From: Cycas panzhihuaensis
Taxonomy: Eukaryota > Cycadophyta
Direction of reading: 5' to 3'
DNA length: 64,000 bases
Assembly (NCBI GenBank): GCA_023213395.1
Contig: CM041465.1
Location: forward strand, 23,746,001-23,810,000
The notes under the pieces are model-generated. The model saw only the letters and a list, made by a program, of their open reading frames with translations. It was not told the DNA's origin and did no database searches. Positions 47,331 to 58,411 of the stretch are shown here, in pieces. Within the stretch, counting starts at the first letter, position 1. Every line of letters begins with the position of its first letter. The translations under genes and the position numbers were made by a program.

Positions 47331-49440
47331 CTCCTACTTCAAACAAACAAGTCCAACAAACTACCCAAGCTCCTCTTCCCGGGAATGGGGCATGATCCTC
47401 CCAGCGAGAAGGTCAGGCCCTCGGCTTGAGAAGAAGTGGTGTTCCATTCATGGGATTGCTTCCATGACGATTCACGTTGTAGGGCCCGACATCCAAAGGA
47501 TGCCCTCGGCGATTCCTCTCCCAAAGCAGGCCTCGAGGCCTAATTTGAACCAACTTGGTTCACAAGGATCCGTTCCTAAACATGGGGAGCGTGATCGAAC
47601 CCCAAACCAAGAACAAGCGTAGCAGGGAAGATCACACGATCCCAGCCCTTCCGCGACAAAGGGAAGGCGCGGCTCTTCTTCCTCTTCTCGTTCTCCCTAT
47701 GGCCGTACTCAGTCGCCTTCACGACCCGGAATAGGGAAGAAGGTGATTCGGTTGCTTGAAGCAACTCAGAGCTTTCGCCCTTACGCGATCTCAAGCGCTA
47801 AGGCGGCGGGGCTGCCGGTTCTTGGTTCCTTGATCCCCTTGAGACCCTTCCTCAAAATCCTCTTTCCCCAAGGCTATTCACATGCTTGGTCGTTCACGAC
47901 TTTCGAAGGGCACTTACCCAACCCAGGAAGGTAAACCCTTCTCCGTCGTGGGCCGAGCTCCATACGATCATTCGGCTGGGAATGTCCTTGATGGGCGTTC
48001 GAGGAGTTGTCACGACAGCGGGCCCTCCTCCTGGAAGCTTTAGGATCGGAGATGTGCACATCACGCTTTGGGCGTCGCCCAGTGGCGGACCCACTATTTC
48101 CTTCGATCCTAAGGATCTTCCTCCCGTAGGTGAGCAGGAGCGTCGGTGGAACTTCCCATTCACCATCACGATCGTCGCTGATTGTACCCTCAGAAGCTGT
48201 TGTAAACAACGGCTCTTACGTCGATACCATGCCCTTGCGTGTTATGCAAGAGCTTGGTATCTCATATGGAACGTTCACTGGCGATGCAGTATGATGGCGA
48301 GAAGACCCCTCTCGGATGCATCGCGATTCCGCTCACCCTTGGGGCAAAGCCGTCCTTCTTAGATGTTGTAGTCCTCGGCGTTGGCGTGGATTACAACCTC
48401 CTTCTGGTCGCCTGTGGCTCGGCAAATGGGGCCGTGTGTTCGACCCTTTGGGGCGACTTAAATTGGTCCATGACGGACGAATGAGAGTGGTTCCCGTGAG
48501 CATCCTTTTTCCAAACAAACTCGTTATGCCAACTCGGCAAACCAAGGTTCACCCACTCACGCCTCGGCTTGTTCAATTGGTATACCCAATCCGTGGAAGA
48601 AGATCCCACATCTTCCCTTCCTAGTCTCGCGTTTGCCCCTATTGGCGTCGGGAGTTATGGGTACCTTGCTTCGTTCGGCGATGACGATAAACGGCGGAGC
48701 GAGGTTGTCTCCACCCATTTCTTTCCTTGGCGATAGGCTACTACATCTCGCTCTAGGCCCTCGTTTGGAACCTCTCTCGTTGGTGAGACTAGCCCCTCGT
48801 GCGTGTCACACACCATCGCTCGTGCTGACACTTGTGGTCAGTTCTTCTTTTTCATTACCCTCCGCAGGTGATGGTTTTGAGGAATTGCCTTTCGCTCCTC
48901 TCGAGGAGCCTCTTTCTGGTTTTCCTTCGGATTTCCATGAAAGAGTTGAGCGATCCGATGATCACCACAGTCCGTTGCTCCTTTCCTTCTAGCGCTTCTT
49001 CTACTCGAAATAGGGTCATCCATGGGTGGACTATTTCGAGGATGATGAAGCTCTATTTGGAAGCACTGGCGGGCCTTGCACCTAATCGCCTTGGTCACCA
49101 CCGGCTCGGTCAGGAAGATCCTTGCGATCGGATCCACGCTCGCCGTCCAGATCCCTCTCTATTCCTCCTCCTCCAGTTGATCTTGCCCTCTTCACTTTGA
49201 AGAGCAATGCCATGTGCATGGGGGAATTCAAGGCGTAGTCTTGGCCCCGCAAGGTCATTAGGGTTGGGGCGGAATGCTCTCTGATGAGATTAGGAATATT
49301 CCCTTGTTCCGGGAATTTGAGACATTTTCGCGTGGGATTATCTTGACATGAAGGGAATCGACTCTCGATTGTCACTCATAACCTCACCACCCTTCCTGGC
49401 GCCCACCACATGCGCGGGCTGCGTCCTCTTCACGAAGCTT
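47331..49440 (+). pseudogene. CpG-rich unit 2: gag end, protease and RT N-terminal fragment
   Basis: The second copy of the region at 39,295-41,150 starts at 47,558; 47,331-47,557 has no counterpart in unit 1. Readable blocks are TAGPPPGSFRIG (48,020), VHITLWASPS, DPKDLPP, the protease site now AAC-AAC-GGC-TCT at about 48,197 (Asp and Ser both changed), VVVLGVGVDYNLLLV, GRLKLVHDGRMRVVPV and DPCDR. RT ends at the same deletion point as in unit 1. The frameshifts mostly differ from those of unit 1, so the pair together defines a better reading frame than either alone. Confidence 0.78.
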
Positions 49441-49690
49441 TACGCCACCGTCGAGATGGAGGTAGAAAGGCTTACAGGATGACTCGAATATCTCCATGGC
49501 CGTTTGACCAAATTCCAACCCGGTGGGTCGGTCCTTTGTCATTATCGAATCTCTCGATAATGGTGCCTATAGGATAGCCACCACGGAGGCTCGAATTTGA
49601 GAAAGCCGTTAATGGGATGTTCCTTAAGTTTTACGCTTGACCCTTGACGATCCTAGCCTGCTCAAAGCGAGCCTAAACTACCATCTTAGG
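49441..49690 (+). pseudogene. CpG-rich unit 2: integrase C-terminal fragment
   Basis: Second copy of the integrase end: SPWPFDQIPTRWVGPL-like, DNGAYRIATTEA and AVNGMFLKFYA-like pieces, then GAGCCTAAACTACCATCTTA. The upstream deletion junction is the same as in unit 1. Confidence 0.75.
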
Positions 49691-50339
49691 TTGTCCCCAT
49701 TCTTCCGTGGCGTGTAGAATGGCTATTTAAGATGGATCCGCTTTGTCTCTACGGTTCGTCTGCGGAACCAGCGTTCCGTATCCTCTTGGGAACCTTGGTC
49801 CTCTCGCTTGGGCATCTCCCAGCTGGGAGGGCGGCTTGGGGCATTGTTGCCCCTCTTTCTGTCTGGCGTTTCCTTCGCATATCCCGCTATGCTCTCCATG
49901 AGACATGTATGCGTCACCTTCCTAACCTCACACCTCCATGTCGTCCCGCTCACGGCGTGGGTGTGTGCCCTGATAGGTGTGTGGTTATACATGGAAGGAA
50001 GCGTGTGCATCATACTATAAAATGTTCATAACATGAATCACCTACTACACAACATAACACTCACCCCATGCACGTACACATATCAAAATCATGTCATCAT
50101 ACATCACAGGAAGCGGTGTCCTTGCGGGGTACAATCATATGGTCCTATATATGACCCCACAGGCTTAGTGCTTTCCTCTGCCAAACTATCCATCCATGTT
50201 CATCCGCTATGGCCCATACAGGTTACCTCATTGCTAGGTCCTCCTACCCTTTGACCACACATTTATGCATTTTCTAAGTGTTGCCTTAATCGTTGATCAT
50301 CTGCTTGGATTTTGTGTCACATGTGCATACACATCTTTA
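49691..50339 (+). other. CpG-rich unit 2: post-integrase spacer
   Basis: Copy of 41,401-42,069. The stretch 50,018-50,100 differs from 41,750-41,832 by about one base, while GC-rich parts on both sides carry many small indels. No gene is supported. Confidence 0.6.
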
Positions 50340-50790
50340 CGAGGCGGAAGCGCGGTAACCTGAACCTTCGGTACTGCGTGGATTCTCATGACCCTTACAG
50401 TTATGATCTCCTCAGCTCAGGATCTTCCTCCGGAGGCTACCAACAATGAAGCCGTATCTGTTGTCATCGAAGCCCTTACCGAGTGCCCTTCGTTTCCATC
50501 ACGGACCCATTGTTTTGCTCTGCGACTCTCAAGTTGTGGTGTCTCATCTCACCCAGGTCTATCAGGTGCGATGCCCTCACTTGAGGACTCTTACTTCTGC
50601 GCAGATCCCTCGGCGTTTCTCTTGTTGATATCCGGCATATCCCTCGGGCTCTCAATCTTGGCGAGATAGCCTTGTTCGCCTCATCCTTGGCCGCTTTGTC
50701 TCGCCTGGCCCAGTCCACGAGTCTTGCTTGGCCTTCCGTCGCCCAAGCCTCGGTAGTTGGTCGCTAAACCAGCGATTTGCTCGCACCTCA
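50340..50790 (+). pseudogene. CpG-rich unit 2: archaeal-type RNase H-like domain
   Basis: The pieces read LPPEATNNEA, then VVIEALTE, RFHHGPIVLLCDSQVVVSHL, TQVYQVRCPHLRTLTSA, DIRHIPRALNLGEIALFASS-like. The EADSL acidic residue is frameshifted. The TQVYQV and IPRALN segments are clearer here than in unit 1 and match element B (VYQV, IPQALN). Confidence 0.82.
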
Positions 50791-51106
50791 AAATCGGGTT
50801 GCTAACGAGGTAAAACTATGGTACCCACCATTTGTTCCCCATGTGGTCTGCATGCTCCTTTGCATTCATTGTGGTGGGGGCACCCCTACTTTGTCTCTTT
50901 CTCCCGATCGGTTTCGGGTGGCTCATGGCGGCCCCTATGTTGTCTCCACCACAGCTTTCGTATCCAGCGTTCGCCACGACACTCATGGCACCCTTGCCTC
51001 TTGATCGATCTTGATTGATATATCTATATACACATGTACTCTTGATTGTGTTGCCGGCGTCGCCATCGCGCCGGGCTTCGGCGGCGAGGCTCTGTTGCCG
51101 AGGCGA
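50791..51106 (+). other. CpG-rich unit 2: conserved motif and polypurine position
   Basis: GCTAACGAGGTAAAACTATG at 50,801, then a spacer, then TTGCCGAGGCGA in the polypurine position just before the LTR start at 51,107. No coding sequence is supported. Confidence 0.5.
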
Positions 51107-53636
51107 TGTTCCGGCTTCGGGAATGGATACTGAATCAGGCTCGGGTAAGTGCGGTATGTCTCTAGCATTATCATCACTTTTATGTCTTGATTGTGCTTAC
51201 ATATTTGCATGCGTATGACTTTGTGGGCGGCACGGTCGTCGTCCACACCTATGTTTAACTATGGCGACTATAGCGAGGGCACACTCTTAGCGAGTGTGGC
51301 ACCTTGGTGACCATATTACTTCACTTGTCGCCCTCCTCTCTCACGGATCCATAGGGTTTGCGCCACCTCCACCGTGTGATGCCTCATCGTCGCTTGGTTA
51401 GCTTGCCACCTCGTTTGGGGCCTATTTACGCTCGTGGGCCGTTTCTTGGCTTGTTTGCTCCGGGTGGGTGTTTTAGTTGTCCTTTAGCCTTTTCTAGTTT
51501 GCCCCCACTGGACGGTTGGCGGGCCCCATTTGTGTCTCCTGGTGCATCTGGCCAGTAATCTTGATCAGTGTGATCTTGGCAGTCATTGGAATTTTCGCGA
51601 TCACTGAATATTCGCAGACCGCTAAAATTTCCAGCAGACGACTGTCTCTGTTTGTTTTTAAAATCCATGGTAATTTCGCATTTATTGCGAAGCGCCACGT
51701 GGTTCGCGCTTTTTTCCCTTCCACTGTGCCCTATTCAGACTTTTAGGGTTTTGCTTTAGTACTTAAGCATCTTTTGGGACCTTTTTTTGCATCATCTTTT
51801 TACTCACTTTTGGAAGGACTCTCAAGAAAACTCTCTCCTGCTTTCTGCTCTGTCTGCTGTCAAGAACTGACTCAAGACTCTTCATACAGCGCCCAGCTCT
51901 CCTTCGACTCGGTTGAGACATTCTCTCAACCCCTCAAGCGCCTTGGAGAGGGCTCCTTTGAAGCGGTTTCCAGCCGGTCTCTATCCAGGCAGCCCATGAG
52001 CCCTACGTTTGCAGGTGTTCTCCATCATACCGTGAGGTGGCCTCAAACTGCTCTACTCCAGATCCGGGGCTTTTTCCACCTCCTTCATTGTCCTTTGGCT
52101 GAGGCAAGCTCCTTGCCTCTTCCTCCCAGGTACTCTTTACTTTTGTTAAGTTCTTTGCAATATTCTTGCTCCACTCATTTGTTCATGTTTGTTGCTTGAA
52201 GTTTGATTCTCTTTCCTTTGTGAGGACTCTTTGCTCCACTTTCTCTTGCCTCTTACTGCGTTTCTTTGTCAAAGCGGCGTGAGGGGTTGCATAGGCTTTG
52301 GGAGAGGAGCTGGGTGGATTAGTACACCTTCCACGCTCAAGTGGCTCCAAGCCTCCAAAGCTTCCCTCTCGCCTCATGTTGCTCTTGGCCATCTAAACAA
52401 GGGTTTAGAGACTCAGGTCGAAACCAAACAGTGACATCACGAGTTGCGCTGATTTGGGACCCTTGCTCAGTTTGGGAATCATTCGTAGTTCTCAACTACC
52501 ATTAGTGTTGCCTTTGCTCCCTGCATCTTGGGTTTGCTCCCGTAGCATCCGGTTCCATGTGGGTGTCTTTGGGTCTTTCTTGCCCCTTTTGCTACTATTT
52601 TCTAGCCTTGAGTCTTGACTTTCTCCTCACGCCTGTGGCTCTTGGGGAGAGGTTTGGGCACCATTTATGCCAGAGGCCACCCGAGGCTTACCTTGTTGTC
52701 CCACTTTATTTAGAGTATTTTTCCTTGATTTCCTCCTCGTTGGACTAACATTGATGCATGCCTATTTGGATTACGATTTATGTTGATATATATATATTGT
52801 TAGACCTTGTCGTTGCATGTTAGTACCCTCCTTCTGGAGGAGGAAGATCTTTGTCGCCGGTATTTGAGGCATACGGAGAACGTTACCTGATTTCTATCGG
52901 TGAGCGCCTCTTGCATGTGTTACAACTTACGTTATCTCATTTCCTAGTTAGCGTTTCCTTCTTTCTTTCGGTATTGCACTTATTTTCCGAGGAAGGTAAG
53001 GAAGCCCCTGTTCGCTCGCCACTACGCCTCACATCCCAGACGTTATGTGGAGGCGGTTTGGTACTCCTCGTGCAGGCTACTTCACCTCGCACGCCCTTGG
53101 CTCAGGTACACATTTCCTCCTCTTGCGTACTCTTGTTCTTTTCCTTTTTCTTCCTTAGTAATTAAGACATTGAAGATTAAAAGGAAAATTACCTTGTGTT
53201 TATTTGTTACGTGTTACTTCATTTGCATGCACCCCATCGTCCGTAGGAAAGGTTGTAGGAGCCTTCTTGATCCCTACTTTCTTTCCTTCCCCTAACCGAC
53301 GAGCACCTCGCCTCCCGTCGTTCGTGTCCCGGTTAGGTTGTGTAGGGTTGCTTTTGGCCTATCCTCCCAGTCCCTTCTCTCTCCCTTCTGGCCACCCAAG
53401 GGTGGGAGGGTCCTGCTTTCGGGCCAACTCGGGTCATCTTACGTACCTTCGCCTCTTTATCCAAGGTGGTGAAGGGTCACCCAGTAGTAGCCATACTCCA
53501 TTGCAGATCCCGAACTCGCGCTCCGGCGCACGGGGCGCTCTGCGTGGTAGTTGCTTGCCTTGTAGGTTCCACTTCCTACCGTTTCGTCACCATCTCTCCC
53601 CGGCGCCTATCAGTCGGTGGTTATCCGTGACGTCCA
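51107..53636 (+). repeat. Truncated second LTR of the CpG-rich block
   Basis: It starts TGTTCCGGCTTCGGG, carries GGTAAGTGCGGTATG at 51,144-51,158, and follows the first LTR until about 53,636. The last about 340 bp and the PBS are missing, and element B gag sequence begins directly. This edge is not a natural element end. Confidence 0.75.
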
Positions 53637-54235
53637 TATCCATCCCTCCTAGAGTAAGCATTCCTTATTAGTAAGGAGAATGAGGAAAAGTGCCTTGGGA
53701 AGGAGTTTTACCTCCTTGCAAAGGTATGATGTAGGGTGCCATATAAGATGATAGAAAGGAGGGGTGAGGAACAAGATTCTGCCCATATGGGCCACCTGTA
53801 GGTGGTGCGACCCCATAAGGATGTAGAAGGTCCACCCCATAAGTCGGTAAGGAATTCCCTTTACCATGCCCCTATGGTTGAGTAGTGTAGTCAGGAGGTA
53901 GGTAAAGAAAAGGGTCCTTAGGTTGATGTTGGGATTGTGTGGGGATAGACCCCATGTGACTAGAAGTAGGGGAACATGCAGGTCCCCTAGGTCTAGTAGG
54001 TGGATAAACGATGGTAGGATGAGGGCTAGTGGTTTGACTAGTTGGGGGCATGCTCAACCCTAGTTGGGAAGATGACATATGTTGAGTGGTCCCCAAGGTT
54101 CATATGCCATGGGGAGAGGAAGAAGATGTAAAAGGTAATCTCATCATGGGTAAAGTAGTTGAACGGGATGAGTGAGGTGAAGGGGATGTAGAAGAAGGTG
54201 GTACAACGCTTCACAAGACCTCCTCAAACCACCTT
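53637..54235 (-). pseudogene. Element B gag, N-terminal part
   Basis: The minus strand reads MGTTQHMSSSQLGLSMPPTS, PTRPRGPACSPTSSHMG, then YGVDLLHPYGVAPPTGGPYG-like sequence with frameshift, and SQGTFPHSPY. The HPYGVAPPTGGPYG block is shared with the gags at 862-1,059 and 46,407-46,440. The conserved VDYRSTPL part that should follow is lost at the junction with the CpG-rich block. Confidence 0.68.
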
Positions 54236-54240
54236 GGGCA

Positions 54241-54553
54241 TGTGACTTACTGTTACACCAAAATCCTACGGGTGATTTGGGAAGAGGACTCCTCGGCAAG
54301 TGAACCAACCATAGTCCAACACTCCCCCTGTGACGAGGAGGCCGCCATAGCTTGTATCGCTTGTGTTATAATTCCACCTGCTTCAGGGGTGCATGGGAAC
54401 CCCATCAGGGAAAGGGGCTTTGTCTGGCATATGCATAGGATTTGAACCTTGAACCTGGGTTTTGATACCACTTGTAACTTGCCATTACACCAAAAGCCTG
54501 CGGGTGATTTGGGAAGAGGACTCCTTGGCAAGTGAACCAGCCATAGTCCAATA
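54241..54553 (-). mobile_element. TRIM (terminal-repeat retrotransposon in miniature) with target duplication GGGCA
   Basis: 313 bp. Terminal direct repeats of 81 bp lie at 54,241-54,321 and 54,473-54,553. On the minus strand they start TGTTGGACTATGG (one copy TATTGG) and end GTCACA/GTTACA. A PBS (TGGTATCAAAACCC, plus 54,457-54,470) follows the 5' repeat after two bases, and a polypurine tract (CACAGGGGGAG) precedes the 3' repeat. GGGCA flanks it at 54,236-54,240 and 54,554-54,558. It has no coding capacity and must have been mobilised in trans. Confidence 0.92.
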
Positions 54554-54558
54554 GGGCA

Positions 54559-55130
54559 CGATTGGAGGCATGTGGCTTGGAATCATTGGCTCAATGCTTC
54601 TACTACATCAACAAGAGGGGTATCCACTTGATCATATGAGGTGGAAGGGGCCTTATACGAAGTGAGTCCCGTAGGGCGGTCCTCATGAGAATTGCCATAG
54701 GAATGGTGAAACTCCAAAGGAGATGTAGGTTCTACTTCATGAGTAGAAGATTGATGAGATTGGGGGTGTGGCTAGTCACCCAGATAATAAATGGGGTCTT
54801 CACTTCCTTAGGTGGACCCTTAGAAGGAAGTAGATGGCTCTAAGGAATCATACACGTAGGCATGTTATGCCCAATCTGAAAGAGATCCCTCCATGATCGA
54901 ATCAGGATCCGATGCGAGAAGGGAATGATAAGAAGGCTCTTTTGACAACAGGAGTAGGCCTCGTAAGCAACATGAGAATCATCACATGTAAGTCCTACCT
55001 ATGCATTGGGAGAAGAAGGAAATAAGGTTATGCATGCGTTGGGGGCTGCCCAACAAAATTAAGATGGAAAGCTACCAAGACGTAGCAACACCAACAAGAA
55101 AGGGAGGAATACTAATTCCCTTAATGGTGG
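54559..55130 (-). other. Element B leader
   Basis: Untranslated sequence between the PBS and gag. Blocks such as GAGAATCATCACATGTAAGTCC resemble the leader near 18,925. No gene is supported. Confidence 0.5.
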
Positions 55131-55149
55131 GCCCCCAGTATGGTCTCCA
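55131..55149 (-). promoter_or_regulatory. Primer-binding site of element B
   Basis: The minus strand reads TGGAGACCATACTGGGGGC one base after the LTR end (...ATGATTCCA). It matches the PBS at 2,001-2,021. The tRNA is not assigned. Confidence 0.7.
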
Positions 55150-55150
55150 C

Positions 55151-58143
55151 TGGAATCATGTCTATGGGGATGGTAACTGCACTTGTAAAAGATTGGAGGT
55201 ATCAACGGTAAATACCAGAATAAAAAATATAATCCTACAAGTAGAAGAAACACCTACACAGGGCGTCCATACATCGAAACATAGGTTCAAGACCCACGAA
55301 TGGTACACAACTTCCTCAAGGTAGCTTAGGATTTTAGTTTGAAGGGCAAGATACACATAAGGTATCTTAGATAAGCCCAAGAGACGAGGTCCCCCCACCC
55401 TTGGATGGCTAGAAGGAAAGAGAGAGACCCACAGAGAAAGGGATTCCTATAGGAAAGGAATGCAGCGCAAGCACAATGCACGCAGATAAATGGTACAAAG
55501 TATGAGATAAAGTGCAAGTGAACCTCTCTAGGTCAACAAACCTAAGGAGGGTCTAAGAGAGAAGAAATGACGACAAAAGGAGGTCTTGCCCCTATGTAGG
55601 TGAAGAGGGGACTTAAACCCCAACAAGGTCAACCAAGGTTGCACGTGTAGGCCTGATGTGAAAAAGTGTGCAAGGAGAGGTAACAAAAGTGCTATCATAT
55701 ATTTCCACAATAGAAAGAAACATAAAATATGCTCCCTCTCTCTCTTTTCCTTTTCAATAAAAAAAGATGGAAAAAATATTTCAGGCAAACTCAAATATGA
55801 ACACTAAGATGATGCAAAGCTAGGGGATGTTTGCATTTAGGTAAGAGGAGGGGGGAAGTACAATTCCTACGATGTGCTCTTTCCTATAAAAGCACTCATG
55901 TAATATGCATGTGTAGGATGAATATGCATAGATCAATTTACTATCCTTTTCCTTATGTTTGATTTATTATGCAAGAAGATATGCTTAATAAAGGTAAAAG
56001 GAGAAAGGACTATATGAAAGAAGGGAGTTCATACCTAGGAAGTCACGTGGCTAAAAGAGATGCTTTGCTCATGTACCACGTATGTCTCATTGTCCTTGGT
56101 TAACATGTAACCATTGTTGAGAGGTGATGATGAAGTGGGGCTTCCTTACCTTCCCCATGCAAAAAGGAGAAATGAAAAGGAAAGGACAAAAGGAAGCAAA
56201 ATAACTATGCAAAAAGGGAAATGAAAAAGAAAGAAAGCAAGGACTTACCTGGATCAAAATGCTTCTTTCTCCTTACAAGTGTCATGGCAAGACCTACAAC
56301 CATAAAGGTCTTTGCTCTTTCCAAAGGGGCTACCAGGATGCAAAGATGATATATATGCAATAATATGAAAGTAAAGTGCTGAAATATAATGCTTTAGGTT
56401 AGTTAGTCTACAACCAAAGACAACTCTACAAATCCTTAAGGAAAACACCAATGCATACCAAGCAAGGGGAGGTTAGCCTCAAAATGGCTAACCCTCTAGC
56501 AAATACACCTCCACGCTACCCTTAGGTGTAGGGTACAGTGGATTAGGATAGCCTATGGGCAATAAACAGGAAAGGAAACAAATGTTGTGAAGTTTGAGGA
56601 AGTTGCCTATGTTGCAAGTATGTTATGGGTAGCAAATTATAACATAGGCTATATCAAGGCTCAGGATGAGTATTGGATACCATTTGGGGCTAGAAGAGCT
56701 GCCCAAAAAGGGGCGTGTAGGCTTGGAATTAGTGCAACAAGTGCTACACATGCTGATATCTAGCACAGGCCTAATCCCAAGGACTCTCAGGTGACCCAAG
56801 AAAGGCACAAGTGAAGGAGAGGAAGGAGGAGAAGTGGTTTACCCTTGAGAAGTAGGCCTAGTGGGTATGAATCCCACCTTGGCTCCTTTTACTCACTCCT
56901 TATGAGCCCTCTCCCATAGACTCCTTGGAAAAAAACCAGGGGAGGATGGGGATATTAAGATGGTAGGGAAGTGGAGAATGGAAGAATACTCATCTATACA
57001 GTAAAAACACAAGGAAAGGAATGATATACTTAAAGAACTAACTTTTTGCAAGACTAACCTAAGGTAAAATATAGAACAATAATGGGAAGTACCTAATGAG
57101 CTATGTAGGAGGTAGATCTACCTCTGTAGACAACAGGAAATGGTAGATTTGGAGTGCTTACAGGGTATACCTTAGGATGGTGTTACAAGAGAAACACACT
57201 TGCTGAAGGTTGTAGGAAGAGCGTGGAGGCCACACTTGGGCATGGATCCTTACTTGGAGGCATTAGTTGATGAGTTTGCTATCTCAAACCAGTGCTGCAA
57301 TAGGCGGATCTTAGGCTGGTATGTCAGAAACTCAGGTGTTGTAGGTGTTTCTATAGAGTGTTCCTATGAGAAAGAGAGAAGAGAGCAAGAAGAAGTAGTA
57401 GAAGAGGTAGAAAATGAAATTGTTTTGGGATTTATACCTAACATTAGCCCTAATCAAGTGATTAGGGTTAGGCTATGGCTTAGTTGGCAACTAATCCACG
57501 TGGTAATTCGGTAAAAAAATGCGAGAATTATCATGACAGATTAAACAAATAGAGGTAAACAGTCACACCATGACAAACTTCGTAGTATCGCTAAGTTTAC
57601 AGTGGTATAAGACCATAATGCAATAAAAAGAAAGATAAGGGTCATAGGAGCCCTAAGAGAGGATACTCTAGGCCTAGGAGGGGTTGGCCCTCCTGTTTAG
57701 GTGGCTAGGGATAGTCTAAGTAAGTAAATCAGCTAGACCAAATAAGGCATCAAGAGGTAGGGTTCCCAGAAACGCTATGGAAGGGCATAAAATACTCACC
57801 ACTCCTAAAGAAAAGCTAGGGGTTGCGATAGGTGACAAGGGTGTGAGCGGATTACATGAGTTGGTTAAAGCTTGATGTGATGTGGAGGTGATGCATAGGG
57901 TTGTAGAGCACCATGGGGATGTATGTCTCATAGAGGAGCATGTCTCGTGGGTAGTCATAGGCTAGGGATATGCGACATGATTAAACAAGATGCATAATCA
58001 ATTATAAAAATGAGCCAATCAATCTTGCAGTTCAAACAATGCTTCAATCTATAATCTCTGAAGTGAATAAGATGGGAGAGAGAAGCATACTTGTGCTTAC
58101 CTAAGTTGACCTGTCCATACCCATTCCTGAGAGGTGGGAAATA
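55151..58143 (-). repeat. 5' LTR of element B
   Basis: 2,993 bp, partner of 27,536-30,544. On the minus strand it starts TATTTCCC (TG changed to TA) at 58,143 and ends TGATTCCA at 55,151. A GGTAAGCACAAGTATG motif lies at 58,086-58,101. The TATA position is TATAAAT-like (57,431-57,436). CAATG at 58,144-58,148 is the right target duplication. Confidence 0.9.
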
Positions 58144-58148
58144 CAATG

Positions 58149-58411
58149 CACTAATTTTTTGCATATCATCACCTAGATTTGATGCAAAGCTATCTCTTTC
58201 ATGCCCATAAAGCATGCAAACCCTATTGTGATCCATTATTCAAAGTGTATGAGCTTAGATTTTTTTTTTTTGGAAGTGCTTCTTGAGATTTTTGAGAGAT
58301 TTTACTATTACTACTTAGAAGACTATTTTTGAAGAAAAAGGGTAAAGTCAAGAGAAGATTTTGAAGCTTTGGTTGCTACTTTAGTGATACTCAGATTTGA
58401 ATGGTTGGTGT
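58149..58411. other. Unassigned sequence between element B and the solo LTR
   Basis: AT-rich host or older repeat sequence. It should be contiguous with 27,530 before B inserted. A T run lies at 58,260-58,271. No gene is seen. Confidence 0.4.

Larger units (their letters stand above)
39295..53636 (+). mobile_element. CpG-rich tandem gypsy block, 1.74 units of about 8,263 bp
   Basis: GTTCACAAGGATCCGTTCCT starts the match at 39,295 and again at 47,558, and similarity runs to about 45,375 and 53,636. The unit in circular order is LTR, leader, gag, protease, RT start, integrase end, RNase H-like domain. The block begins in protease and ends in the LTR. It is GC- and CpG-rich, unlike everything around it, and lies on the plus strand inside the minus-strand element B. 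No flanking duplication is present. Gag 3' half, protease and part of pol of element B (about 2.2 kb) are absent at the junctions. Confidence 0.85.
27536..58143 (-). mobile_element. Element B: giant Tat/Ogre-like Ty3/gypsy retrotransposon with nested insertions
   Basis: The outer LTRs (27,536-30,544 and 55,151-58,143) are about 3.0 kb, closely similar and in the same orientation. CAATG flanks both ends (27,531-27,535 and 58,144-58,148), which proves a single insertion. On the minus strand the order is 5' LTR, PBS, leader, gag, pol (RT, RNase H, integrase), spacer with an antisense PMD-like ORF, RNase H-like domain, polypurine tract, 3' LTR. A TRIM, a 600-bp insert and a 14.3-kb CpG-rich block interrupt it. 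Without these it would be about 15.4 kb, and gag C-terminus and protease are missing. Integrase catalytic residues are mutated, so it is dead. Confidence 0.9.

Noticed and set aside
39295-47557. Many long GC-rich ORFs (for example 45,420-45,980 and 43,555-44,037) as host genes
   Set aside because: They lie in LTR or gag/pol sequence, are not kept in the same frame in the second copy, and match no family.
39295-53636. Bacterial or other foreign DNA, suggested by high GC
   Set aside because: Gag, protease, integrase and RNase H blocks match the surrounding plant gypsy elements.
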